20,241 nt of DNA from CAZOAR01 sp964577985 (GTDB taxonomy: Bacteria > Gemmatimonadota > CAZMKB01 > CAZNLH01), in the NCBI GenBank assembly GCA_964577985.1, contig CAZOAR010000044.1, forward strand, positions 1 to 20,241, read 5' to 3'. The notes under the pieces are model-generated. The model had not been told where the DNA came from, searched no databases, and was given only the letters and a program-made list of their open reading frames with translations. Made by a program: the position numbers and the translations under genes. Below, one piece after another: positions 1 to 6,919 of the stretch. How positions within the stretch are numbered: position 1 is the first letter of the stretch; the number at the start of each line of letters is the position of its first letter.

Positions 1-152
1 CCTCCACCATTGCAAAAACCTCCCGCACGTCTCTACTCAGCCTTGCCGGGAAGCCCTGTGCAACCTGGGGATCAGCCCGGAGCCAGTCCGCTCGATATCG
101 TCCGAAGCTGCGTGAAGAACAGGACAACTGATGGAAGAGGGGAGCTGCAGCA

Positions 153-392
153 ATGGATTTCCGTTTCTGGAGAAGAGTCAAGCTCGCGCCAGGTGTAACG
201 CTCAACCTGAGCAAATTGGGCGGATCACTTCCGTTCGGTCCTCGCGGGGCCAGGCTAACCGCCGGCTCCCGTGGCAGACGGGCTACGATGGGTATTCCGG
301 GGACGGGACTCTTCTACACCACCGCGCTACCGGGCGGAAGCGGGACCAGGCATGACCGGTTATCTACCCCGTCCGGTTCCTGTCCTGAATAA
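153..392 (+). CDS. DUF4236 domain small protein
   Basis: This 79-residue protein matches the DUF4236 pattern over roughly residues 2-57: an N-terminal FRFWRR, then PGVTLNLSK, then GPRGAR, then GIPGTGLFYTT. The family is widespread in bacteria, is usually found at the N terminus of small or variable-length proteins, and has no established function. The remaining 20 or so residues are low in conserved character. The start is supported by an AGAGGGGAG ribosome-binding site at 136-144, eight bases before the ATG. The 3' end overlaps the 3' end of the convergent minus-strand membrane-protein gene by 29 bp. Family assignment is from recognised motifs; any role is unknown. Confidence 0.75.
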   Translation: MDFRFWRRVKLAPGVTLNLSKLGGSLPFGPRGARLTAGSRGRRATMGIPGTGLFYTTALPGGSGTRHDRLSTPSGSCPE

Positions 393-594
393 GTTTCCAG
401 ATGAGCGCTGCAGCGCCTACCAGGATTATCAGCGGCAGGAGCCTGATAAAGAATAGAAGCGCGAGCCATGCCGCAAATGTCATCAGCCCCAGGACGAGCA
501 GTATCGCTACGAGAGCGATCCCTATGAGAGCAATCCATCCGAGCAGTGGTATCATTCTGTCTATCCACCCGCTCATATCGACCTGATCCTTCAT
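364..594 (-). CDS. small two-helix membrane protein, hypothetical
   Basis: A 76-residue protein consisting almost entirely of two hydrophobic segments, about residues 14-38 and 40-62, with a short charged N terminus and a basic C terminus (KLIQDRNRTG). It looks like a small integral membrane protein; I do not recognise a family. The ATG at 594 has a GAGGG six bases upstream on the minus strand. A second in-frame ATG at codon 7 is an alternative start. A GATAAT -10-like hexamer lies at 619-614 on the minus strand, but no matching -35 is visible. It converges on the DUF4236 gene with a 29-bp overlap of the 3' ends. The hydrophobic pattern is the main reason to prefer it over the overlapping 97-residue minus-strand frame. 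Confidence 0.55.
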   Translation of the reverse strand: MKDQVDMSGWIDRMIPLLGWIALIGIALVAILLVLGLMTFAAWLALLFFIRLLPLIILVGAAALIWKLIQDRNRTG

Positions 595-748
595 CCTCAG
601 CCCTCAATCATGTATTATCATTAAGAGGTTGCCATGGCGGCCATTCGGAGGCGTCGTCGTCTCCGACAGGGAATCTAACCCCTCCGCCACCACTTGACAA
701 CGATCATGACGCCATGAAGCGTGAGAATCAGGAGAGGAGGTAGAGCCG

Positions 749-1228
749 ATGTCGCAGAGGAGTATGGTAGGAGTAATTGGATCTTCGGACGGTGGCGGTG
801 AGGAGTTGTCGCATGCCGAGAGGGTGGGAGCTCTGATAGCCGAAAGTGGCTTGATCCTGGTGTGTGGTGGCATGGGTGGTGTGATGGAGGCCGCCTGCAG
901 GGGAGCCAGGTCGAAAGGGGGAATGACTGTCGGGATTCTCCCGGGAGACAGGAAGGATTCGGGGAACAGCTATCTCGACATAGTCGTCCCCACGGGGATG
1001 GGGCATGCGCGCAACCTGCTGGTCGTGCTTTCGTCGGACGGTGTCGTGGCGGTAGGCGGAAAATATGGTACTCTCTCGGAGATTGCGTTCTGCCTGATGC
1101 TGGGAGTACCCCTCGCGGGTATCCGGTCGTGGCGTCTGCGAGAGGAGAAGAACCCGGATGGATTGGCTCTTTTTGACACACCGGAGACCGCTTTCGAGGT
1201 GATTCTGAAGACCATGAATAAATATTGA
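749..1228 (+). CDS. TIGR00725/LOG-like Rossmann-fold protein
   Basis: A 159-residue single-domain protein of the SLOG/LOG superfamily, closest in pattern to the TIGR00725 group (lysine-decarboxylase-like, related to cytokinin riboside monophosphate phosphoribohydrolases). Visible motifs are an N-terminal VGVIGSS strand and loop, a CGGMGGVMEA nucleotide-binding turn at 39-48, GHARN at 85-89, and GGKYGTLSE at 103-111, which corresponds to the PGGxGTxxE signature of LOG enzymes. R88 and E111 may be the equivalents of the LOG catalytic pair (inference). The substrate is not predictable; nucleotide monophosphate hydrolysis is the best family-level guess. A strong GGAGAGGAGG Shine-Dalgarno lies at 731-740, eight bases before the ATG. 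The gene is co-directional with the dcw cluster, but a promoter separates it from mraZ, so it is probably a separate unit that may read through. Confidence 0.8.
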   Translation: MSQRSMVGVIGSSDGGGEELSHAERVGALIAESGLILVCGGMGGVMEAACRGARSKGGMTVGILPGDRKDSGNSYLDIVVPTGMGHARNLLVVLSSDGVVAVGGKYGTLSEIAFCLMLGVPLAGIRSWRLREEKNPDGLALFDTPETAFEVILKTMNKY

Positions 1229-1247
1229 CATTATATAAAGAAAACTC

Positions 1248-1276
1248 TTGACAAAACTTACAGGCCATGTTAGTTT
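1248..1276 (+). promoter_or_regulatory. sigma-70 promoter of the dcw cluster (extended -10)
   Basis: A perfect TTGACA -35 hexamer at 1248-1253 is followed by a 17-bp spacer and a TAGTTT -10 at 1271-1276. A TG dinucleotide at 1268-1269 gives an extended -10 (TGnTAGTTT). The predicted start of transcription is near 1283, inside the three GTGG repeats and about 55 bp before the mraZ ATG. A second TTGACA at 1225-1230 overlaps the stop codon of the preceding gene but has no -10 at proper spacing. The surrounding DNA is clearly more AT-rich than the flanking genes. Confidence 0.7.
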
Positions 1277-1280
1277 CCCG

Positions 1281-1310
1281 ATGGTGATTAGTGGTAAATA
1301 GTGGGGAATA
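1281..1310 (+). promoter_or_regulatory. MraZ-box operator, three 10-bp direct repeats
   Basis: Three consecutive 10-mers, ATGGTGATTA (1281-1290), GTGGTAAATA (1291-1300) and GTGGGGAATA (1301-1310), share the form rTGGk-N5 with exact 10-bp periodicity, so the same face of the helix is presented each time. In Enterobacteria, MraZ binds closely spaced TGGGn repeats with 5-bp spacers upstream of mraZ and represses its own operon. The match in spacing, position and partner gene supports an autoregulatory operator. Its placement at and just after the predicted transcription start fits repression. Binding itself is inferred. Confidence 0.75.
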
Positions 1311-1337
1311 CCTTTCTAATGTCTCTTCGAGGGTTAC

Positions 1338-1790
1338 ATGGCCGCCTTTACTGGAAGATACACACATTCTCTAGACCATAAAGGAAGAGTCAGTATCCCG
1401 GCTGCCTTCAGACGTAACGGAAAATCCAGTAAATACATGTTGTTGAGGGGAATGGAGAAGTGCTTACTCCTCTTTACATATCCTGAGTGGGAGAGGATGA
1501 TAGATGAGAAATTCTCTTCTCCGAATATCGAGAGCGAGGCCTTGAGGGCTTATCAGAGATATCTTGGCGCTAACGCAAGCGAGGTCGGCCTCGACAAGCA
1601 GGGGAGGATTATGATTCCGCCTCATCTGCTGAAGGCGGCAGGGCTCGGAAAGGAAGCCATGATCGTCGGCGCGATCAACTGGATGGAGGTGTGGGATCCC
1701 GTCGAATACATGAGATTCGAGGAGGGCCACTCCTTCAAGGCAAACGCCGAGGAAGTCTACCAGAAGATAAACGAATTGAGGCGAGGTTGA
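1338..1790 (+). CDS. mraZ: MraZ transcriptional regulator of the dcw cluster
   Basis: A 150-residue protein with the two SpoVT/AbrB-like swapped-hairpin repeats that define MraZ. The first begins with GRYTHSLDHKGRVSIPAAFR at about residues 6-25 and the second with LDKQGRIMIPPHLL at about 84-97. MraZ forms ring-like oligomers that bind repeated GTGG-type boxes upstream of its own gene and repress the cluster. Three such boxes lie at 1281-1310. The length is typical of the family. The ATG follows a GAGGG at 1329-1333. The gene is first in the dcw operon and its stop is four bases from the rsmH start. It is nucleoid-associated in characterised bacteria. Confidence 0.95.
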   Translation: MAAFTGRYTHSLDHKGRVSIPAAFRRNGKSSKYMLLRGMEKCLLLFTYPEWERMIDEKFSSPNIESEALRAYQRYLGANASEVGLDKQGRIMIPPHLLKAAGLGKEAMIVGAINWMEVWDPVEYMRFEEGHSFKANAEEVYQKINELRRG

Positions 1791-1794
1791 AGGT

Positions 1795-2736
1795 GTGGAT
1801 CACGGCGAGACGCACTTTCACGAACCTGTTCTTCTCAGTGAGGTACTCGATCTCATGAGACCTGCACCCGGGGGCACTTATCTGGATGGAACTCTCGGCG
1901 GCGGCGGTCACGCCAGGGCCCTTCTCGAGGCATCGAACCCCGGAGGTGAGCTCTGGGGCACCGATCTCGACGAAGACGCCATACGTTACTGCCGCGGCCT
2001 CGAGGAGGAATTTGGTGGAAGGGTTCACCTCTTCAGGGATAGTTACGCACGGATCTGCGCTGACATGAAGGGAAAAACGTTCGACGGCGCACTTCTGGAC
2101 CTCGGTGTATCCTCCCTTCAGATAGACAGTTCAGAGAAGGGATTCAGTTACGGCAAGAACGCTCCTCTCGACATGAGATATGACCGTGGATCGGATCTCA
2201 GGGCGGAAACAGTGCTCAATACCTATCTGGAAGCGGATCTCGCGAACATATTTTTCAAGTATGGGGAAGAGCGCTATTCGAAGAGAATAGCCCGGGCCAT
2301 TGTAATGGCGAGAAACATGGGTGCCATTGTGGAAAGCCGCCGACTGGCCGAGATCATAACCGGGGTCATTCCTGGAGATCACAGTCAGAAGACAGTGGCC
2401 AGGGTGTTTCAGGCGCTGAGGATAGTGGTCAACGGAGAGCTTGATTCGCTCGAAAAGGGTCTTTCATCGATATTTGAGCGGCTCAAGGATGGAGGCCGGC
2501 TGCTGGTGATCAGCTACCATTCGCTCGAGGACCGCATGGTCAAGAGGTACTTCAAGCGTCTTGAAGCCGACTGTGTATGTCCTGCAGATTTTCCGCAGTG
2601 CAACTGTGATAAAGTCTCGGAGGCCGAGATACTGACACGGAAGCCGCTCAGGGCGTCGGCCGAAGAGGTGAGAGCAAACCCCAGAGCACGCAGCGCAAAG
2701 CTGAGAGGCGTACGGAAAGTGGTGGCGAGAGGATGA
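1795..2736 (+). CDS. rsmH: 16S rRNA m4C1402 N4-methyltransferase RsmH
   Basis: RsmH (MraW) is an S-adenosylmethionine-dependent methyltransferase that modifies the N4 of C1402 of 16S rRNA in the ribosomal P site. The 313-residue protein has the typical N terminus HEPVLLSEVLDLM (9-21), the SAM-binding loop DGTLGGGGHA (31-40), LDLGVSSLQID near 101-111, and ISYHSLEDRMVKRYF near the C-terminal third. A late cysteine-containing stretch (CVCPADFPQCNC) is common in this family. The start is GTG, four bases after the mraZ stop, with GAGG at 1783-1786 as Shine-Dalgarno. The stop overlaps the ftsL ATG (ATGA), which suggests coupled translation. Its place after mraZ is the usual one. Confidence 0.96.
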   Translation: MDHGETHFHEPVLLSEVLDLMRPAPGGTYLDGTLGGGGHARALLEASNPGGELWGTDLDEDAIRYCRGLEEEFGGRVHLFRDSYARICADMKGKTFDGALLDLGVSSLQIDSSEKGFSYGKNAPLDMRYDRGSDLRAETVLNTYLEADLANIFFKYGEERYSKRIARAIVMARNMGAIVESRRLAEIITGVIPGDHSQKTVARVFQALRIVVNGELDSLEKGLSSIFERLKDGGRLLVISYHSLEDRMVKRYFKRLEADCVCPADFPQCNCDKVSEAEILTRKPLRASAEEVRANPRARSAKLRGVRKVVARG

Positions 2737-3194
2737 ACTGGTTCTCCAGAGGATATGAAGAATATCTGCGCAGGCTGAAGAGGAAGAGAAGACGCGACCT
2801 GTTCACCTACCTGTTCGTGTGGGTCCTCGCTCCGCTTCTCCTTGTGTTCTGCATGGTATCGACCTGCAGATCGCACAGGAGATCGATGATTCACAGACTG
2901 GAGGTCATGCAGCAGGAAAAACTGCAACTCTATGGAGAGAAACAGGAGTTGACTCGTGCCCTCGCCGAGCTTTCGTCGCGAAAAAGGATTTATCATTATG
3001 CGACGGAGAAACTGGGAATGAAGTACCCTGAGCAGGATGAAATCATACTGGTGGTTTTTGATGAAGAAAAAGGTTCGGATGAACACGCGGATAGAGACCA
3101 GCTGGCTGGCATGACGGGTAACTCGCGTGACAGGAGCTCCGACAGTAGCCTCATAAACGTTATGACACATTTCTTTGCGCTCTACGTCTTTTAG
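2733..3194 (+). CDS. ftsL: FtsL-like cell division protein
   Basis: A 153-residue bitopic protein. Residues 1-21 are strongly basic (RRLKRKRRR) and cytoplasmic, about 23-44 form one membrane segment, and about 46-85 are a heptad-like coiled coil (LEVMQQEKLQLYGEKQELTR). The segment RKRIYHYATEKLGMKYPEQDEII at 83-105 is the typical end of FtsL/DivIC-type proteins. FtsL forms the FtsQLB complex that activates the FtsW-FtsI synthase. Identity rests on architecture plus position between rsmH and ftsI, since FtsL sequences diverge quickly. The ATG overlaps the rsmH stop. A hydrophilic tail of about 45 residues after the conserved part, ending in a hydrophobic FFALYVF, is unusual. The next gene starts after a gap of about 70 bp. 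Confidence 0.8.
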   Translation: MNWFSRGYEEYLRRLKRKRRRDLFTYLFVWVLAPLLLVFCMVSTCRSHRRSMIHRLEVMQQEKLQLYGEKQELTRALAELSSRKRIYHYATEKLGMKYPEQDEIILVVFDEEKGSDEHADRDQLAGMTGNSRDRSSDSSLINVMTHFFALYVF

Positions 3195-3253
3195 CCCCAC
3201 GAATACCTTCGATAATATCCATGATGTTGGGCGGAGACGGCGTGACCGGAGCA

Positions 3254-3260
3254 GGGGAGG
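3254..3260 (+). promoter_or_regulatory. ribosome-binding site deciding the ftsI start
   Basis: GGGGAGG directly abuts the first possible ATG (3261), leaving no spacer, but sits six bases before the second in-frame ATG at 3267. The second ATG is therefore the better start for ftsI. Confidence 0.6.
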
Positions 3261-3266
3261 ATGGCG

Positions 3267-5354
3267 ATGGAAAAAGTCAGGGTGGACAAGGAACATAAGG
3301 TGAGGCTTAGAATGCTTGCCCTCCTGGTGGTAATGATGCTTATCGTTATCATAGGGAGGCTTTTTTCCATCCAGGTTCTGCAGCACGACAAGTACGCCAG
3401 AGAGGCCGACATACAGCAGAAACTGAAAGTCGATATAGAGGCGGACCGAGGACAGATCCTCGACAGGCAGGGTGTTGCTCTTGCCATCTCCAGAGACAGA
3501 TACTCTCTATATCTCAATACAGAAAAGTGCGATAACGTCAAAGCGATCGCGGGCTCCCTGGCAGGCGTCCTCGGCAGGAGCGCTCAATCAATAGAGAAGG
3601 CGGCGCGACAATCGAGAGGCAATGTGTTGATAGAGAGAAAGATATCGCGACAGAAGAAAATGGAGGTGGAGAAACTCAATATCCGGGCTGTTTCCTTCGA
3701 TGTAGAGAAGGAGCGGTACTATCCATCCGATGATCTCGCGAGCCAGATCATTGGATACGCCGGGGTTGACAATGAGGGGCTCGAAGGCATAGAAGGATCA
3801 TGCGACGAACTGTTGGCAGGGGTTGACGGCACAGCGATCCTGCAGAGGGATGGACGTGGCGGAAAGCTCGTGAACCCGGACTTTCCCTGCGTGCCTCCGC
3901 GCAGCGGTAAGGACATACTACTGACGATCGACGCGGAGTTCCAGGAGATGGCGGAAGATGCCCTCGACAGGGCAATTGAGCGATGTGGTGCCAGGAGCGG
4001 CAGCGTTGTCGTCGTGGAACCTTACCGGGGGGAGATCCTTGCCCTTGCTTGTTACCCGAGAGCTGACCTCAATACAGTATCTAAGATTCGAAACAGGGGA
4101 GAGCTGTACTCGGCCATGCGCAACCGGGTTATCACCGATAGTTTTGAGCCTGGCTCCAGCTTCAAGATAGTTACCCTTACCAGCGCCCTGGAGAGGGGGG
4201 TGGCGAATCTCGACGAGAGGATATTCTGTGAGAACGGCAGCTATCTGGTAAGCAACCACCTGTTCCACGACATCCATAAGTATGGATGGCTAAAGGTCCG
4301 GGAGGTGATCGAACGCTCCAGCAACATTGGAACGATCAAGCTGGCCGAAAGGGTCGAAAAGGAAGGGCTTTACCAGATGGCGAGGAGATACGGATTCGGT
4401 ATCCGCACCGGGATAGATTTTCCCGGAGAAGCAGCCGGCGTGCTGGGCCGCCTCGACCAGTGGTCGGGAATCAGTCTGGCGAGCATAGCGATCGGACAGG
4501 AGGTCAGTGTGACAGCCCTCCAGATGGTTATGGCATACGCGGCGATAGCGAATGGCGGCCTCCTGATGAAACCAATTCTCGTAAAGGAGGTATGGGACAA
4601 TAACGGCGACGTCATTTACGAGGCGCAGCCGGAGGTCATACGCGAAGTCATGTCCAGAGAGACCGCCGAACGCGTGAAGGAGGTCCTGGTTGGAGTGGTC
4701 GAGAGGGGGACAGGCAGGAAATCCAGGATAAGCGGGTTTCAGATAGCCGGCAAAACGGGGACAGCGCAGAAGAGTATGCCCGGCCAGGCCGGATACACTC
4801 GAGGCAAATACGTCACGACATTTGGAGGGTTCTTCCCGGCACAGAATACGCGCTACGCTATCTTTATCGCTCTCGACGAACCGAAGGAACACAAGTGGGG
4901 TGGCGAGAGTGCCGCGCCTCTTTGTAGAGACCTGATAGAATCGGCGATCTTCGCTGATAACGGTTTTCTGAGCGAATCCCCGGCCTACCTGGTCAACAAC
5001 GCGCCAGGCAATAAGGATCGCTATGAGGTCATCAGGGCCACGCATGAAGTCAGTGATACCGAAAGGAAACGTAACGAGGACGAGGAAGAGTCGCACATCT
5101 ACAACCTCGTTTTCCCTGGAACGGATGCACATGGAAACGGTGACAGATCGTATCCGTTCGTAAAGAGTTCCACGGCAGGGGTCAGGATGCCGGATGTGTC
5201 GGGTATGTCCATTCGAGAGGCTTTCAAAACACTCTCCAGAGATGGCTTCAAAGTGAGGGCAAGGGGACTGGGACGTGTGGTCAAGCAGAATCCCGTGGCC
5301 GGCACGAATTGCTCGGGGGAGGACATATGTCTTCTCTGGGGAGAACGTTTGTGA
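3267..5354 (+). CDS. ftsI: septal class B penicillin-binding protein FtsI (PBP3), with C-terminal PASTA domain
   Basis: A transpeptidase that crosslinks septal peptidoglycan with FtsW as partner. The 695-residue protein (from ATG 3267) has a short basic cytoplasmic part, one membrane segment at about 16-30, and a class B dimerisation domain opening with ADRGQILDRQG near 59-69. The transpeptidase domain has all three active-site motifs: SSFK with nucleophile S297 and K300, SSN at 351-353, and KTGT at 496-499. A charged linker of about 60 residues leads to one PASTA-like repeat from about 637 to the end (MPDVSGMSIREAFKTLSRDG), a module that in other proteins binds muropeptide or beta-lactam. 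Its 3' end overlaps only the longest possible murE reading frame, not the preferred murE start. ATG 3261 is an alternative start with poor spacing. Confidence 0.95.
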   Translation: MEKVRVDKEHKVRLRMLALLVVMMLIVIIGRLFSIQVLQHDKYAREADIQQKLKVDIEADRGQILDRQGVALAISRDRYSLYLNTEKCDNVKAIAGSLAGVLGRSAQSIEKAARQSRGNVLIERKISRQKKMEVEKLNIRAVSFDVEKERYYPSDDLASQIIGYAGVDNEGLEGIEGSCDELLAGVDGTAILQRDGRGGKLVNPDFPCVPPRSGKDILLTIDAEFQEMAEDALDRAIERCGARSGSVVVVEPYRGEILALACYPRADLNTVSKIRNRGELYSAMRNRVITDSFEPGSSFKIVTLTSALERGVANLDERIFCENGSYLVSNHLFHDIHKYGWLKVREVIERSSNIGTIKLAERVEKEGLYQMARRYGFGIRTGIDFPGEAAGVLGRLDQWSGISLASIAIGQEVSVTALQMVMAYAAIANGGLLMKPILVKEVWDNNGDVIYEAQPEVIREVMSRETAERVKEVLVGVVERGTGRKSRISGFQIAGKTGTAQKSMPGQAGYTRGKYVTTFGGFFPAQNTRYAIFIALDEPKEHKWGGESAAPLCRDLIESAIFADNGFLSESPAYLVNNAPGNKDRYEVIRATHEVSDTERKRNEDEEESHIYNLVFPGTDAHGNGDRSYPFVKSSTAGVRMPDVSGMSIREAFKTLSRDGFKVRARGLGRVVKQNPVAGTNCSGEDICLLWGERL

Positions 5355-5415
5355 AATCCGCCATTGGTTCCAGCATCGAGGAATGCGTCGGGAGGGGTCG
5401 TAACACATATATGAC

Positions 5416-5419
5416 AGGA
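5416..5419 (+). promoter_or_regulatory. ribosome-binding site supporting the murE start at 5426
   Basis: AGGA six bases before ATG 5426. Two upstream in-frame starts exist. GTG 5351 overlaps the ftsI stop as GTGA and has GGGGAG at 5338-5343. ATG 5309 lies well inside ftsI. The family N terminus aligns with 5426, so that start is preferred. Confidence 0.45.
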
Positions 5420-5425
5420 AGCAGG

Positions 5426-6919
5426 ATGCAGATCAAGGAGATACTCGGACAACTGAAGTTGATCGACGTCAGCGGAAATCTGGAGATGACCTTTGAAGGA
5501 ATCTCTTCGGACAGCCGTTCACTGAAGAAGGGAAACCTCTTCTTCGCCCTGAGTGGAGGCAACTCGAGCGGGAACGAATTTGTCGACGACGCGATCAGCA
5601 GGGGTGCTTCGGCGGTCATAACAGAGGAAGAACTTCACTCTCAGTCGGTACCGATTATCAGGGTTGCCGATATTCGCAACAGTATGGGATATGTTTCCCA
5701 CTACTATTACGGGAACCCCTCGCGTTCCCTGATATGCACAGCGATAACTGGAACGAACGGGAAGACAACCACATCGTATCTCATAGACTCGATTCTGAAG
5801 CAGAGGCACAGCAAGACGACGGTCATCGGCACGCTGGGAATGACCTGGGAAGAGAGCACCGACAGGACGGGGCTTACGACGCCCGAATCTCACGTCATAG
5901 CGGCAGCGCTGGCAAGGATGAGGAATGAGGGATGCGCAGCCGTGACAATGGAGGCATCCTCTCATGGACTCGCCCTTGGAAGGGTCGCAGGCATCGAGTT
6001 TGACCTGGCCGTCTTCACGAACCTCAGCCGGGATCACCTCGATTTCCACGGCGACATGGAGAACTACATGGAGGCAAAACTGTCTCTCTTCCGTGGATTG
6101 GGTATGGGTGAGAAAGAAGGAATGAGTGTGGTCAATATGGATGATCCCAGGGGGAACAGATTTGTCAGCGAGACTAAGGTGGGAGGGGTAACATATTCCG
6201 CAGGCGGGGAGAAGGCGGACGTTCAGGCAACCGATTACCATCTCCGCCCACATGGTTCGGATCTGGTCGTACGGAGTCCGTTCGGCAAGACCAGCATCTG
6301 GTTGAGTCTGCCCGGAAGGTTCAACATATCTAATGCGCTCGCCAGCTTTGCGGCAGGTGTATGCCTGAATATGAGTGAGGGAGAGATCGTAAGAGGAATC
6401 GAGTCTGTAAAGCGTGTCAGGGGCAGGATGCAGATGCTTGAAAAGGGGGGTGTCCGAGTCGTGATAGACTACGCGCACACGCCGGACGCGCTGGAAAACC
6501 TGCTTACCACTATCGACGAGATTTTCGAGGGGAGACTCATCGTCGTGATTGGATGTGGTGGAGACCGCGACAGAGAGAAGAGACCGATAATGGGTGAAGT
6601 GGCCGCGCGTCTCTCGGACATATTGATCCTCACGTCCGACAACCCGCGGAGCGAAGACCCCGAGGCAATACTGGATGGCATCGAAGAGGGTGCGAGGATG
6701 GTGAGAAGTGATCTATCGCGGGTCACGGATCGAGAAGAGGCCCTCGAGTGCGCTATAGGTATGGCCACCAGGGGTGATATCGTGGTCGTTGCAGGGAAAG
6801 GTCACGAGGACTACCAAATAGTCGGTAACGAACGCCGCCATTTCGACGATTGCGAGGTCGTCAGCAGATTGCTGGGATGTGAGGGCCCGCCAGAGAGGGT
6901 GAAGGGAGAGTCGGAATGA
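5426..6919 (+). CDS. murE: UDP-MurNAc-tripeptide synthetase MurE (meso-DAP type)
   Basis: An ATP-dependent ligase that adds the third stem-peptide residue to UDP-MurNAc-L-Ala-D-Glu in the cytoplasm. With the 5426 start it has 497 residues, a typical length. The N-terminal uridine-binding domain carries SSDSRSLKKGNLFFAL (27-42). The P-loop is GTNGKTT at 109-115. K218 in YMEAKLSLF is at the position of the carbamylated lysine. DYAHTPDALENLL (348-360) opens the C-terminal domain. DNPR at 405-408 is the motif of meso-diaminopimelate-adding enzymes; lysine-adding enzymes differ here. The stop overlaps the murF ATG (ATGA). GTG 5351, coupled to the ftsI stop, would give a 25-residue N-terminal extension that lacks family character. 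Confidence 0.94.
   Translation: MQIKEILGQLKLIDVSGNLEMTFEGISSDSRSLKKGNLFFALSGGNSSGNEFVDDAISRGASAVITEEELHSQSVPIIRVADIRNSMGYVSHYYYGNPSRSLICTAITGTNGKTTTSYLIDSILKQRHSKTTVIGTLGMTWEESTDRTGLTTPESHVIAAALARMRNEGCAAVTMEASSHGLALGRVAGIEFDLAVFTNLSRDHLDFHGDMENYMEAKLSLFRGLGMGEKEGMSVVNMDDPRGNRFVSETKVGGVTYSAGGEKADVQATDYHLRPHGSDLVVRSPFGKTSIWLSLPGRFNISNALASFAAGVCLNMSEGEIVRGIESVKRVRGRMQMLEKGGVRVVIDYAHTPDALENLLTTIDEIFEGRLIVVIGCGGDRDREKRPIMGEVAARLSDILILTSDNPRSEDPEAILDGIEEGARMVRSDLSRVTDREEALECAIGMATRGDIVVVAGKGHEDYQIVGNERRHFDDCEVVSRLLGCEGPPERVKGESE

Noticed and set aside
1..152. Open frames at the left edge: plus frame to a stop near 115, plus frame to a stop near 131, and an open minus frame running off the end
   Set aside because: None shows a recognisable motif over about 40 residues, and they conflict with each other. 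A partial upstream gene may exist but cannot be assigned.
694..722. TTGACA at 694-699 as a promoter for the LOG-like gene
   Set aside because: The -35 is perfect, but the hexamers at 16-18 bp spacing (around 716-723) do not resemble a -10.
1225..1239. The first TTGACA and TATATAAA as a second promoter for mraZ
   Set aside because: The two elements are almost adjacent, and neither has a partner at 16-18 bp spacing.
2514..3386. Long minus-strand frame of 290 codons opposite rsmH and ftsL
   Set aside because: It has no family resemblance and lies antisense to well-supported genes, as expected from codon bias.
4290..5408. Minus-strand frame of 372 codons opposite ftsI
   Set aside because: Composition is odd, no motif is visible, and it is fully antisense to the FtsI transpeptidase and PASTA regions.
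5309..5425. Longer murE from ATG 5309
   Set aside because: It would overlap ftsI by 46 bp, and the extra residues do not match the MurE N terminus.
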